Positions 34,101 through 45,108 of a stretch of 64,000 nucleotides of DNA are shown piece by piece; the first letter of the stretch is position 1; each line of letters opens with the position of its first letter. Both the position numbers and the translations under genes were made by a program. The notes beneath the pieces were generated by a model. The model was not told the DNA's origin. It searched no databases and saw nothing but the letters and a program-made list of their open reading frames with translations. Source of the stretch: Brachionus manjavacas (lineage: Eukaryota > Rotifera > Eurotatoria > Ploima > Brachionidae); the NCBI GenBank assembly GCA_019054805.1, contig JAHQIY010000012.1:2542001-2606000 (forward strand), in the 5' to 3' direction.

Positions 34101-37100
34101 AGTAAGGGTAAAGGCACAAGATCGACTTGAGTGGAAATAAAAGTAATGAACCTATGCTCCACAAGGTGTAAATAAGGAAAAAAATTAAAAGTTAAAAATG
34201 AGAGATTTATTGATCCTAAAACGCGATGTTTTACTTTGATTAATTTTTCAAAATTATTTTATTATTTTGAATTTTATTCAAGATAAGAAGTGACTATGGA
34301 ATCTAAAAATTAAATAAAACACATTAGACAAACGTAATCAGACGAATCTACAATAAGAGATTAAATTTATCATATTTTTGTTTATTAAATTTAAAATAAA
34401 ATAAAAGATATTTTTGTTCTTTGTTTCAGTTTTTTAATCAACAATATTAACATTCCGATTAATTTAATCTAATTGAAATTAGTCTATGAATGTCTATCAG
34501 AAGTACGTTTCAATTTAATAAACTACTAGAAAGATCAAAATCAAAATTTTTTTTAGAACAAAGATGCCAAAATTACTTTACTCGTTGGTATCAAGAATCA
34601 AATTCGATACTTTAAATACTTTTGAAAAAAATTCGAAAATTATTTTAAATAAATCTTTTAATTAGGAAAAAAAAATTTTGAATGTTGTTAATACTAAAAG
34701 TATCGAAGTTTTGATTCCAAAAATTTTAATTAAAAAAAATTTTATTTTTTGAAAAAAGATGCAGGACGTGATGAATGTTTAAACCCTTTTGATCATTAAA
34801 AAATGGGAACTGGTTTCGGCAGGGTAATAATAGTGGCGATAATGATCAACCCCATGCATTAACCTTTGTGTCAGATTGGAGCCGGCTCTCAAAAAGGTAC
34901 TGGAAAAGGAGATGGATAGATAAGGATAGAAAAAAAATAGAAAAGGGACAGTTAATTATTATACCAGCATAAAGTTATTTCATAGAAAGGTTCTCCAGCA
35001 TTTGTGGTCTAGCTTGTGACAAGAGATCAATCAATATGCTGCCGGAAACCCTAATTGAAAGAGTAGGCATGTTGAAGTTTATGATCAAATGATCAAATGC
35101 TCAATTAAAAAATAAGTTTAAAAATTTCTTAAGTTTACAGAATGATTTTTTTTTATTGGTAATGATTTAACATGTTATGCTTCATTCTCAAAAAATTATT
35201 TTAAATCGATTAAAAAATAAATGGATTAATAATCGATTTTTAGAATTAAAAAAAGTTCACAAAATTTGATAGACAAAAAAATTAACTTCGCAAAGATAAT
35301 AAAATTATAAAACCAAATCATATTTAAAATGTTGATTATTGGTAAATACAATACTGAAATTTATATATATTTACAATAAGAAAAAAAATTATTTATTTGC
35401 ATTATTAACTTTACTGAAAAATTAAAAATAATCGAACATTTCAGTTAACTTTGAAATACTATTAAATTAAAATTTTTTTTTTTTTGAAATTTTAATTTAA
35501 CAAACTATGTTAATCAATGTTACATCAAGAATTTTATAAAATTCTACCTAATTCTTCAGGGAATTTACTATTAAATATAAAATGAGCAATTTGATATAAA
35601 GTTTTGATCATAAACTTCAACATGCCAAAGAGTAATGTTAAGGGTAAATATTGATATAATTGAATTTAGATCAAAACAAATTAAAGATATCAATTTGGAC
35701 GCATAATAACGGGTGAGGTAGAAAAAAACATAAAAAAGAGAATCAACATATAAAAGGAAAAAAAATTTAAATTTTAAATGTCAAAATGAGACAAAACATA
35801 AAATTAATAAAAAGACTTTAATTAATTTAAATTAGGCGAAAATTAAGCTCTTAAATTATAGTTTTTACAAAAATAATATTACATTATATTTTTTCCTCTG
35901 AAATGATATTATAATTTTGCTAAATGTTTTTTTTATCTTTTTATATGTTTCGTTCTACCTAGTACCATTAAAACTGAAATGTTTTTTTTTTTTTTTAATT
36001 TTTACATCAAAATGTTTTAAAAACTTCCAAAAATAAAAATAAAATATTTTATTATTCAATTTAATTTTTAAAATTTTCATTTTAACACTTATGAAAACGT
36101 GTATTTATCTAAATTTAAGCTTTATCTTGTTTTGAAAAACTCGAGATTTACTTGTATTTAGAGTTCGGACACGCGTACTGGTAAAAACCGAAACCCGTAC
36201 CCGAACAGGTCTTTTTTTCGGATCAGCCTGTATGCTTGACACTGACATTTTTTCTAGATTTAATTCAAAATTTACTATTCAGCTGGTCAATCACTTTTTT
36301 ATTATAAAATGTTTTATTCTAAATCAATACTTTGATACTTTTTAAGAATTACAGTCGTATGGTTTTACAGTCGTTCCTCCGTATAACGAGATCCCATAAA
36401 ACGAGAAACTCTTTATAACGAACATTTTACCTGGAACCGATTACGAGCAATACAAAAAGATATAAAAATGTTTTCGATAGAACGAAAACCTGATAAAACG
36501 AGCTTATTTTGAAAGACCGCTTAATCATTTTCTTAAGAAAAAAAACTTCCACACTTGTGTATTAATTATTATTATTATTATTTATTAGTTTAAAGCCCCA
36601 TAGGCAAAATTACATTAAATTCGAGATAAATTAATAAAAAAGATTAAAAAAAAAATAAAAATAAAACAATTTAATTTTCTTTTTATAATTGAATATAAAT
36701 AACTGAAAATACTTGATTGTCTAATCTAATTGAAAAAAATGACAGATAAACTTGCTCAAAAAAAAAGAAAGTGTATCTCGCTTGAGACTAAAATAGAAAT
36801 TATAAAAACCAAAACCAAAAAAATCAGATTTTAGCTCAAAGGATGCAATCGAAAGAATTAATGATTTAAAAGATTTTTTTCTAAATAAAAAAGAAGATTT
36901 TTCCAACGTTGTTGACTTTTTGCTAAATACTAGAAAAATGTAAAACCAAACAATCCAGTATTACAGATTTTGTAAAAAAAGCTTAATTTTTAGTTTTATT
37001 TATCTTTTTTTTTAACTTTTTCAATAAAAATTTTAATAAAAAAATAAAAATTGCCATCCTTTTCAATGGTATTTCGATAAAACGAGTTTCGATATAACGA

Positions 37101-37912
37101 GCACAAAAATTTTCGCCCAACTTGCTCGTTATACCGAGGAACGACTGTATTAATTTTAAATAATTTAAATAATTTAAAAAATTCCAAAAGAATTTTTTTT
37201 ATTACTTTACCTCGTTACCTTCTTGGAAGTAAAGATTTTTTTGCGTCCCTATTATAGAAAGCCAATCTAGCATAAACTCTAGTTAATTTTTAATAATTTT
37301 AGTTTAATCTTATAGATTTTAGTTAACTGAACAAAATAAAATAATAGCTGAATAAAACTTCCTTAAAGGCAGTGTCAATTTGATACATGTCATTCTAGGG
37401 CTTGTAAACCCCAAAAATACTCGATATTGTTGAATTTGCTTAGATTGTTAATCTAATTAATTTAGAAGGTATGCAAATTTTTTACCATTTGTTAAAAGCA
37501 AATTTAGTTTTTTATTTAACTAAAGTTGAATAATCCAATTTAATCTAAACACTTTTAATGATTAATGATTTAACAAAGCTTGGAAATTATGGGAAACAAA
37601 ATCAAAAAATTTAATTCAACACACAAGATCAGATTCTACCAAGCTTATTTCCATTTATGGTAATAAATTTCTCAATGGATGGCATCCTAAAACAGCGGTG
37701 AAAAAAAACTCGAAAATGTATTTACGTTTGTTGGGTAGCTGTGGATCCATCAATGCTTTCATTAGTTTATCATCATTCCATGTGCATTCAACCACACACT
37801 CAGCATTGAACTTTTCGTTTTTGGAGTCTACTTCAATTATTCTGACAAAGATAATCTTGCACTCGATGCGGATGGGTGCAGGTCTGGATTTTTTCGGTTT
37901 TTCTGTAGACAT
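31135..37912 (-). CDS. Pentameric ligand-gated ion channel subunit, Cys-less
   Basis: Three exons: 37912-37726, 32194-31621 and 31558-31135; donor and acceptor phases match (1, then 2), giving 394 aa. ATG chosen at 37912 (MSTEKPKK); the upstream GTG is not a start. Exon 1 has the first strand of the ligand-binding fold (KIIFVRIIEV, FNAECVVECTWND). Exon 2 has FWSPDIFIENA, FYERLELNHFPIDLQ and RPQFIVSAFVV. Exon 3 gives four membrane helices: M1 about 255-275, M2 with VNFRWVITQRLPSVSYLT after it, M3 DKYSIGSIVFLFISF and M4 near the C-terminus. The two cysteines that define the Cys-loop are absent; the loop reads HFPIDLQEISIRLSS. No signal peptide is visible, so an upstream exon may be missing. Intron 1 (5.5 kb) contains a pogo-type MITE. 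Ligand and ion are unknown. Confidence 0.82.
36368..37147 (+). mobile_element. pogo/Tigger-type deletion derivative
   Basis: Ends CAGTCGTTCCTCCGTATAAC and, inverted, CAGTCGTTCCTCGGTATAAC, with TA on both sides (36366-36367; 37148-37149). Such ends with ATAACGAG-type repeats are typical of pogo/Tigger elements; more AACGAG motifs lie inside both arms. The centre keeps both extremities of the transposase. At 36739-36834 it reads KKRKCISLETKIEIIK, the start of the CENP-B-like helix-turn-helix. At 36833-36946 it reads DAIERINDLKDFFL and FSNVVDFLLNTRK, the C-terminal tail. The DDE domain between them is deleted, with a frame change at the junction. Confidence 0.85.
36739..36946 (+). pseudogene. 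Tigger-like transposase, both ends only
   Basis: 31-codon N-terminal stub (ATG 36739, stop 36832) followed in the next frame by about 37 codons of C-terminal tail. The join lies at about 36830. No catalytic residues remain. Confidence 0.7.
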
Positions 37913-40054
37913 TTTTACCGTGTAAAAAAAACAACACCGAAATAACACAAAGATAAATCTCTCTTTAATTTGTTAAACAGCTAGCGGTATTTATTTAAAC
38001 TATTCTAAAATTAAATTATTTTCGTAATTTGATCTAGGAGTTAGTAGCTAAAATAAATTATTTGAAATCTCTAAAAGGAAAAGATAATTTTTTGTTGGAA
38101 TATATTCTACTTTTACTCAGATTACGTAAAGCAAGAGAAAAATTTAGCTTTCAGAATCTTGAGTCTAGATAAATTGATAATTGATTATTAGCTGAATTTG
38201 AATCAGGTTTTTCTATTAAAGAGTTAATTTGGCATGAAAGAAAATTATGTTCAGACTTGGAATGAATGCGCATTTAAACAATGGCTAATCCTCATAAAAC
38301 CATTTTAATATTGGCAAATGTTCCAACAACAACAAAAATTTCCATTCATTTAGCAATCTTCCATTCTCATTTAAATTTGGTGATTATTGATGAAAGAAAA
38401 ATAACTCGGGACATTAGGAAATAAAATATTTGCAAGATTTTGGTCAATGATGGAAGCTTTCACAGATGGTAGAAAAATTCTATTTAAAGCAACTAAAATT
38501 TAGTTTAATTTACTGGCACATCTTGGTATCTCATGAAGGCAATTAAAAGTTTTTTGGAAAATTAAATACCTTATTGTGCAGACAGCTAAGTACTGTTAAA
38601 AATAAAATTAATTTTTATGTTAGTTATTTTTATCACAATACTTCAACCACTCTAACCCTAAGCATCTGATCCATGCTATAATATTGTTAACTTGAGCGCA
38701 TACTATTTAGGTCCGCATCAAACACTGAAAGCCTTAGTTTACTGCGTCATCAAGACTCGATTCTAAAGTAAAAAATAAAAAATAATTTTTCGAATTATGC
38801 ATTTGGTGCAGCATCAAAGATTAAGATTAATAATGAAATTCAAGTTCTGCTGCGGCATTATTTTTATAAAAATTCAATAAAAAGACTAAAAAAATTTAAA
38901 AGATTAATAAATCAATTCTATTAAGAATAAATGACTAATTAAACTGTTGTTTTTTTTGTTTTTGAACATTTTGGTATCATAGCATAGGTATCATAGCAAT
39001 TTTATTGACTCTTAGATATTTTAAATAGAAAATTGAGAAATTTATATATTATTGAAAAAAGATGGAAATTTTTTTTAAAAATTTATTTCAGAGAAAAATA
39101 ATAATGAATTTTTTGACCAAAATTTACGTTAATTTTAATTATTTTTGGTTAATAAATGAAGAAAATACATAAAAAACATCAAGAAAAGTAATTAGAAAAA
39201 ATTGAAATTCAATTTTAGTTAGAAATCAAGTATTAAAACAAAAATCACCTTTGTTTGCTGATAAAAAGTCGCTCAACCTTCAAGCAGCTTATTTTTAAAT
39301 TAAAAAATTGCTAAATAATATAAAAATTGCTATTGCTAAAATTTTTATTAGAAAGTTTTATTTTAGGTAAGAGGTCTAAAAGTGATTCATGAGTTGCATC
39401 GCCACGTCAAAATTTTTTGTCTCTTCTGCGCAGTTTAAGTACCAATTTTGGATCCCTCTCTAATGTGATCAATATTTTTTACAAATTTTTAGATTAAATT
39501 CAATATGTGACGAATTAATACATTTCGTGGCCAAGTTTAATAATAAACTGACCATCGTTATTAATTTTGTGAAAATTAAAATTTTATACAAGTAAAATAA
39601 CTAGTTGATTTTTTTATATCTTATTCATACAATTAGTTAAAAGTAAATTCAAATTATTTCAAAGTCAAATTTGAGTTCAAATTACAGAGTCAAATAGGTA
39701 AAATTATGACACAAGTTTATTTTTATATTTTCTAATTATAAATTTTTGAGATAAATTCATCTTTTTTGTATTAACCTCATAGAATACATAAAATAGGATC
39801 CTTTATGCCACTTATACTTCTAGTATCTTCTAAAATTTTTTATTAAATTTAATCTACCTTACTAAATAGGTCAATAAGTCTTTGAGTCAATAAATCACTC
39901 AAGTTAACCAAAATAACACAGAAAGAATTTTTTTTCACAAATATATTTATATAAACAAAATAATCTAATTGAATTTATGATTTGTTAAACTTCATTCTAA
40001 TTTCAAAATTTTTTTTATTACATCAAAAAAAATATTATCTTAATCAAAGTTAAA
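37913..40054. other. Intergenic, possible LINE traces
   Basis: AT-rich. A 48-codon frame at 38282-38428 (MANPHKTILILANVPTTTK ...) is of uncertain status. At 38690-38880, frames GPHQTLKALVYCVIKTRF and SNYAFGAASKIKINNEIQ resemble the RT thumb of LINEs but are short and disrupted. Confidence 0.3.
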
Positions 40055-40369
40055 TTATAGAGCCACATGGAAACAGTGAAGTTAGGGCCATAGAAATAGT
40101 AATATATAATTTACACTGAGCTCTTTTTTGAAATTTATTCAGAAATTTTTATTTTTATGCCAAACAATCCCACTTTGATTTTATACTCTTTTTTTTCTAA
40201 TTGTAAAGAATTTCACAGATTTAATAGTGCGCTAGTGAAAGAAACTTTTTTAAAAAATATTAAAAAATAATTAAATATTATTTTTAAAATTTTTGTTTCT
40301 GCTCAATTTGCTGTGCAGTATCAAAATTGAATTTGAATTTTTTTAAATTAATAATAGTTTATTTTTTAG

Positions 40370-40779
40370 ATTCGAGGCAAAAGCTAGGCTTGACAACACT
40401 AGAGGAAAGAAAACAAAGAGGTGACTTAATTGAGTACTTCAAAATAAGTAATGGACTAAGTAGAGTGGACTGGCACAACCCGAATAAGTTGATTAGTTCC
40501 ATTACAGTCGATGTACCAGCGCGTAGCATTCGCGGAAGCAAACTACGTTTGGAAAAGCAGTTAACCAAGAATTGCTACAGAGAACATTTTCTGTTGAATA
40601 GAGTTGTTGACAATTGGAACAATTTAACAACAGAGACTATCACATCCAAAAGCAAAAACCTCTTCAAGAAAGGAGTAGACGATTCAGGAGCCTTCAAGGT
40701 GAAAAATTGCTACCATAGCAAGCAATAGCTTGCTCTACAGTTAACCTTTTGTAGCCTATTATTATTATTATTATTATTA
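40370..40779 (+). mobile_element. LINE 3' end, open frame kept, (ATT)n tail
   Basis: The frame is open from about 40370 to TAG 40726-40728: LGLTTLEERKQRGDLIEYFK, DWHNPNKLISSIT, NCYREHFLLNRVVDNWN, ending CYHSKQ. This is the C-terminal 118 residues of a CR1-like LINE protein. The tail reads GTAGCC plus (TATT/ATT)n to 40779, as in the copy at 3847-4345. 5'-truncated. Confidence 0.85.
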
Positions 40780-40792
40780 AATTTGTTTATTA

Positions 40793-41405
40793 AGGTATCC
40801 CCAGGCTTGGGTAAAAGTCAGAAAAAAAAAGTCTGAACTAGTCTAAAACAAGTCAAAGTATGACTTGGACTTAAAAAATGTATAAGAAAAATAATAAGTC
40901 TTGACTTGTTTCAAGAATTCAAAAATTATTTTAAAAAATTTTTAGATTTTTTTTAAGGCAAACAAAATCAATAATCAATTTTATTTAAATCATCTTGCAG
41001 TATTTTTTTTAAACCTTTTAACTTTTGAAAATTTTAATTTTTTTATTTTTGAAATTCTCAATACAAATGTTGGCTCTAAAAAGAAATAAAAAAATAACTT
41101 CAATTACAATTTATCTTGAAAATAACTGGAAGATTATTTCCAGTATATATTGGAAGAAAATTATTTTTATGAGGAGTTTAATTCTAAATTTTTTTTTTAT
41201 TAACATAAATATATTTTATTTTTTTATTCATTTATTCAATGAAATAGTATATAACTATGAGATGTTGCAATTTTCATATTGAAAATAAATTATGACAAAA
41301 AAATTTATTATTTATTAAATAAAATTTTTTTTTTAAATATTTGAAACAAGTCAAAGTCCTGACTTGCACTTGACTTGTGACTTTTGTACAACTCTGGGTA
41401 TACCC
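40793..41405. mobile_element. AGTCAAG-family MITE, complete
   Basis: Ends GGTATCCCCAGGCTTGGG then TAAAAGTCA and, inverted, GGTATACCCAGAGTTGTAC then AAAAGTCA. Subterminal zones carry several AAGTCAAAGT/AAGTCAAG motifs on both sides. The AT-rich centre has a chance 85-codon frame of Ile/Asn/Phe/Lys without protein character. Best-preserved member of the family in this window. Confidence 0.75.
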
Positions 41406-41940
41406 GAGCTCATAATTAGCTTATTTAATTAAATTAAAAAATTTTTTATTTCTTTTTTAAATCAATCATTTGATAGTCCAATTTCAATATTTTTAGTTTA
41501 ATTTGTCAAAAAAATGAAATATTTTTTTATTCAGTTTGTACTGAGTTTGATAACTTTCAAATAACTTTTTTTAAAACTGAAAAAAAAATGTCTGAAAAAA
41601 AAATCAGAATCCAGTAATTTTGATTTTAAATTTAAAAGGAGTAAAAGTAAAAAACCCTCTATTTGACTCTCTAAAAACTCTTATTTGAATATTTGAATTA
41701 ACCTCTTATGGGGCAAGTTAAATAATAAAGAATTTAATTATAAAATACAGAATTTGATACTTTATACTGACGTGCTTGTTTTAGAAAAATGAAGAGTTGG
41801 TTAAAATTCTGAATTTAGATGATAAACGTTTTAAATTTTAGCAAAATTTTTAATGATCGCAATTTTGGAATAAATTCATAATGCTCCTGCAGAATTGCTT
41901 CAGCTCAATTGCTCTTGACTGTTTCCATGTGGTTCTATAG

Positions 41941-42252
41941 TTTTCATTTAAAATAAGCAAGCCTTAGTTAATTGTTTTAATTTAAAAAAATCTGATCTTT
42001 AATCTCAATAGCAAAAATATTGAAATTTAATATCAAGAAAAGTTAATTGAATTTCACTCTTAATATTTGTGCACAACATTTTTAGTAAAAATTCCACAGA
42101 ATTAATAATAATAAACTAATAATTATTTAGTAAAAGAAAGCTAAAAAAAAACTACAAAAAATGTTTTCTTTGTACAATCATTTGGGCAGTAAAAACTTCT
42201 TTTTCTTCATGACAGCAATACAAATATTACAAATATTTTTGATAGATAAAAC
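41941..42252. other. AT-rich spacer
   Basis: Nothing recognised. Confidence 0.4.
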
Positions 42253-42525
42253 TGCATCATTCGCTTCGGCGGTATGGAATTCTATGATTAGAAGTGAAAT
42301 TAATAAGGTCGAATGAATCCAGAAAAGGGCGACTAAGATGGTAATAGAATTAAGAGGATTAGAGTACGAAGAAAGACTAAGGGAGCTTGGTCTAACAGAC
42401 CTGGAAACAAGAAGAGAAAGAGGGACTTTTTACAAATATTTAAGATAAGGAAAGGGTTCGAGAAGGTCGATTTGGATATTAGAGAGAATGGGGGAATAAG
42501 TTAGGGGACAAGCAGGAGACACAAT
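42253..42525 (+). mobile_element. LINE C-terminal fragment
   Basis: The frame reads FASAVWNSMIRSEINKVE, a TGA, IQKRATKMVIELRG, LEYEERLRELGLTDLETRRE, then decays (FEKVDLDI, SRRHN in other frames). The TGA replaces an Arg codon expected from relatives (VE-R-IQKRATK), fitting CGA to TGA. No tail is kept. Confidence 0.8.
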
Positions 42526-43857
42526 AGCATTATTATTTCAAAACCATAGATTTGTTCAAAATTTTGTCTTGATTTAAAAAAAAAAAAGTGGGCTCATAAT
42601 TGATCCCTCGGAGGAGATACGATTTAAACCAGAAAAAAACACATTTTATTCCTTTTTTTAGCCAACAAAAATCGCCACACCCTTTTTTTCTAAATTACAT
42701 TAGCATGTAGAGAATTTTATGCTCTTTCAGAATATATATACTTTTTTAATATATTTAAGTTTTATCTATGAGATTTTGAGTCTTAAAGAACAACAACTTT
42801 TTAAAGAGTTTGCTATTTTTGGAACCCTGGGTGTAAAAAATTTTTTTCTAGCCACCCCCAAAAAAATTTTTTTATGGGGTTTTCGAGGGCGTAGATTACG
42901 AATTTTGAGTCAAAAATATAGAATTCAGATAGAACTAAAGTTTTGAATTTCGTGAACTTTAATTTAAATTTTTTTTATTCTAATTTATTTTGTCTAATAT
43001 AGATTTGTCATAATTCAGAATTTTCTTGCAATTTTAGCATTAAAGTCTTCACAATTCTTCTTCATTATCCAAAATTTTAAAGTCCGTACTTGGACTTGAC
43101 CTGAAACTTGTGATTTTTGAACAAATCTGATTCAGAATTTATAAGCAAGAAAAAATTTGAATGTCTTTGGGATATGTTTAGGAAATAAACTTGAAAGAAA
43201 ATTCAAATTCAAAAATCCTTTCTTTTTTTATTATTATAACTAATTTTGATTTTTTTCTGAAATAGCTTTGGCTCGAAATAAATTCAAATAAAGAATAATT
43301 AATTAGAAAAATTCCTTTTTCTAGGTCAAAAAAATTTTTAAGACCTTTTAACGGTTCTTTAAAATAACAATAAAAATTCTTTAACCTGATATCTGTGTAA
43401 ATTTTTTTTAAATAGAATTCTTTTTAAATATTTAAAAGATTTCTTAAAATTGATCTTTCAAAAATATAAAACTTAATAAATAATAAGACTTTCTTTTTTG
43501 ATTTTTTTGATTTAAGGTCTAAAAATTCAATTTTAAAAGGCCTTGAGAAAAATAACCAAAAAATAAATTTAAAAAATTCAATTTTTTTTATTTTAATTTA
43601 ATTAAATTTAATAACTAATCCCAAGCTATAAAATTCTGGAAATGATGTTTTTTAATTTGAATATCTAACTTAAAATTTTTTTTTAAAAATCGATCAAAAA
43701 AACAATAAAAATTATTTAACTGCATTATTGTTATTATAAATTGTAAAATTTCTTTGATAATGGCGTAATACCTTGCAAATTAACCTATCGGATTCTGGTG
43801 TAAAACAGTTGATTTAATTAGTTAATAGATGTTTTTTATTTTTTTTGTATAAATTTA
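42526..43857. other. AT-rich intergenic with a MITE-like end
   Basis: The block at 43082-43135 carries an AGTCAAG-family right end (complement: CAGATTTGTTCAAAAATCAC then AAGT). A GC-rich patch lies at 42830-42905. No gene recognised. Confidence 0.35.
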
Positions 43858-43937
43858 ACACAGCCCTTTAGAGTTATGCTTAGATAACCTCTTAGCTGCA
43901 GTTTAAACTACTACTTCTACTACTACTACTAACATAG
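43858..43937 (+). mobile_element. Solo LINE 3' tail with (CTA)n
   Basis: AGCTGCAGTTTAAACTACT and (CTA)n match, in the opposite orientation, the tail of the LINE at 29803-29835 (ACTGCAGTTAAACTACTACT on the minus strand). Only the last 80 bp is present, an extreme 5' truncation. Confidence 0.6.
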
Positions 43938-44462
43938 TATTTAAATGGAATAAAATTTAACTCAGGATAATATCAAAATTCTTTATTTAATTCCGTGAAT
44001 TTTTAGTATCTTGTTTTCTAAAATTATAGAAAATTTATGAAACAATAAAAAATAATGGAAACTAAACAAGCTTATAAAGCAATTTTTGGCATGGATTAAA
44101 ATTTGAAAAAAAAATTGCATAATGTAAGCTCATGAGCTTATTTTTTTTTTAAATTTTACGTTCGATTAGACAATTTGAATTTTTTCAATTTTTAAAATAA
44201 TCAAAAATAACTTTTACAAATTCCGAAATTAACGCTAATGTGGCTGAAAGGGAGAATTAATATTCATTCCAAACAGCCAGGGAATTTTCCCAAATTATTT
44301 TTTAAATAAATAAATAAATAAATAGACAATTTGATAAATTAAAAAAAAAGCAGACTGTGGTTACAGTTATATGTTGATAATTATAGTTATTTTATAAGCC
44401 AAGGGGTTAAAGTGAAAACAAAATTGAAAAAGTACTGTTTTAGGTACTGAGCTTATGGCAAT
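43938..44462. other. AT-rich spacer with a shared motif
   Basis: 44240-44282 is a diverged inverted relative of 22553-22593 (GTTTGGAATG ... CTCCCTTTCAGCC). Nothing else recognised. Confidence 0.4.
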
Positions 44463-44573
44463 TTAAACACCAGAGCCACCGGATAATTTACAAGGATTAA
44501 CGGTAAGTCTTACCATTTCCCATAGTTTTAAACCCAATTCATTGTCCACATCATTAACAAAAAAATGGGTTCC
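44463..44573 (-). CDS. Terminal exon of an unassigned gene
   Basis: An acceptor TCTAG is followed by 36 open codons in phase 0: GTHFFVNDVDNELGLK, LWEMVRLTVNPCKL, SGGSGV and TAA (44465-44463). Residue mix and moderate GC mark it as coding. It lies downstream of the nuclear receptor on the same strand and would also join that gene's exon 3 in phase. It might therefore be an alternative last exon of the receptor or belong to a separate gene whose other exons I cannot see. Confidence 0.45.
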   Translation of the reverse strand, partial: GTHFFVNDVDNELGLKLWEMVRLTVNPCKLSGGSGV

Positions 44574-45108
44574 CTAGATTATCCTTTAAAAGCTCAAAAA
44601 AAGGAAAAATTAAAGAGATCGAATCAACTCAAAAAAAAAAGTAAAACTATTTCTCTAATTATTATTTTCATTTCTAAATAAAATTTTTCACACATATTTC
44701 TAACTTAATTATTATTTTACAGATATTTTATCGTTTTGAAGGTAATTTAATTTTCAGATAATTATCTATCACAAGACAATTTATCTTTACCTAGCATCTT
44801 CCCAATTTCTAAATAAATCTTTTATTTTTCACGTGAAAAATTTAAAATTTCTAATAATTTTTTAAAACGTTTTCATAATGCTTTGACATGTGCTCTCCTT
44901 TAAAAGTTGGTTTCAAAAGATTTACTCAATATATCAGTTAAAAATTAAAGAGTTTTTTTTTGCATAAAAAAATCAAAATAAATATAAAATTAGGTTTTGA
45001 CTAATTTTTAATGATTATAAAAATAAATGCTGAAAAACTTAATATTGCATCAAAAACAAATTTTTTTCTCATTCATAACATTTTTCAATTTATTTCAAGC
45101 CCTTTTGC

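Larger units (their letters stand above)
32195..37725 (-). other. Long first intron of the channel gene
   Basis: 5.5 kb of AT-rich DNA. It contains (AAT)n at 32646-32662, a trace of the ORF1-like repeat at 35604-35630 (TTTGATCATAAACTTCAA matching 4548), a more complex block at 34800-35100 with weak LINE-like residues, a short GC-rich patch at 36165-36240, and the Tigger-type MITE at 36368-37147. Confidence 0.5.
40055..41940. mobile_element. Composite foldback element with nested insertions
   Basis: Outer inverted ends: TATAGAGCCACATGGAAACA (40056-40075) and the complement of 41914-41940, CTATAGAACCACATGGAAAC. Inside lie a LINE 3' fragment (40370-40779) and a second complete MITE (40793-41405). 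Removing these leaves a small element of roughly 850 bp without coding capacity. The nesting order implies that the outer element is older. Confidence 0.6.

Noticed and set aside
34800-35140. More complex block resembling a LINE C-terminus (LPETLIERV, NAQLKNKFKNFL)
   Set aside because: Too short and interrupted to separate from chance; mentioned only as intron content.
41025-41282. 85-codon plus frame
   Set aside because: Lys/Ile/Phe/Asn noise inside a MITE.
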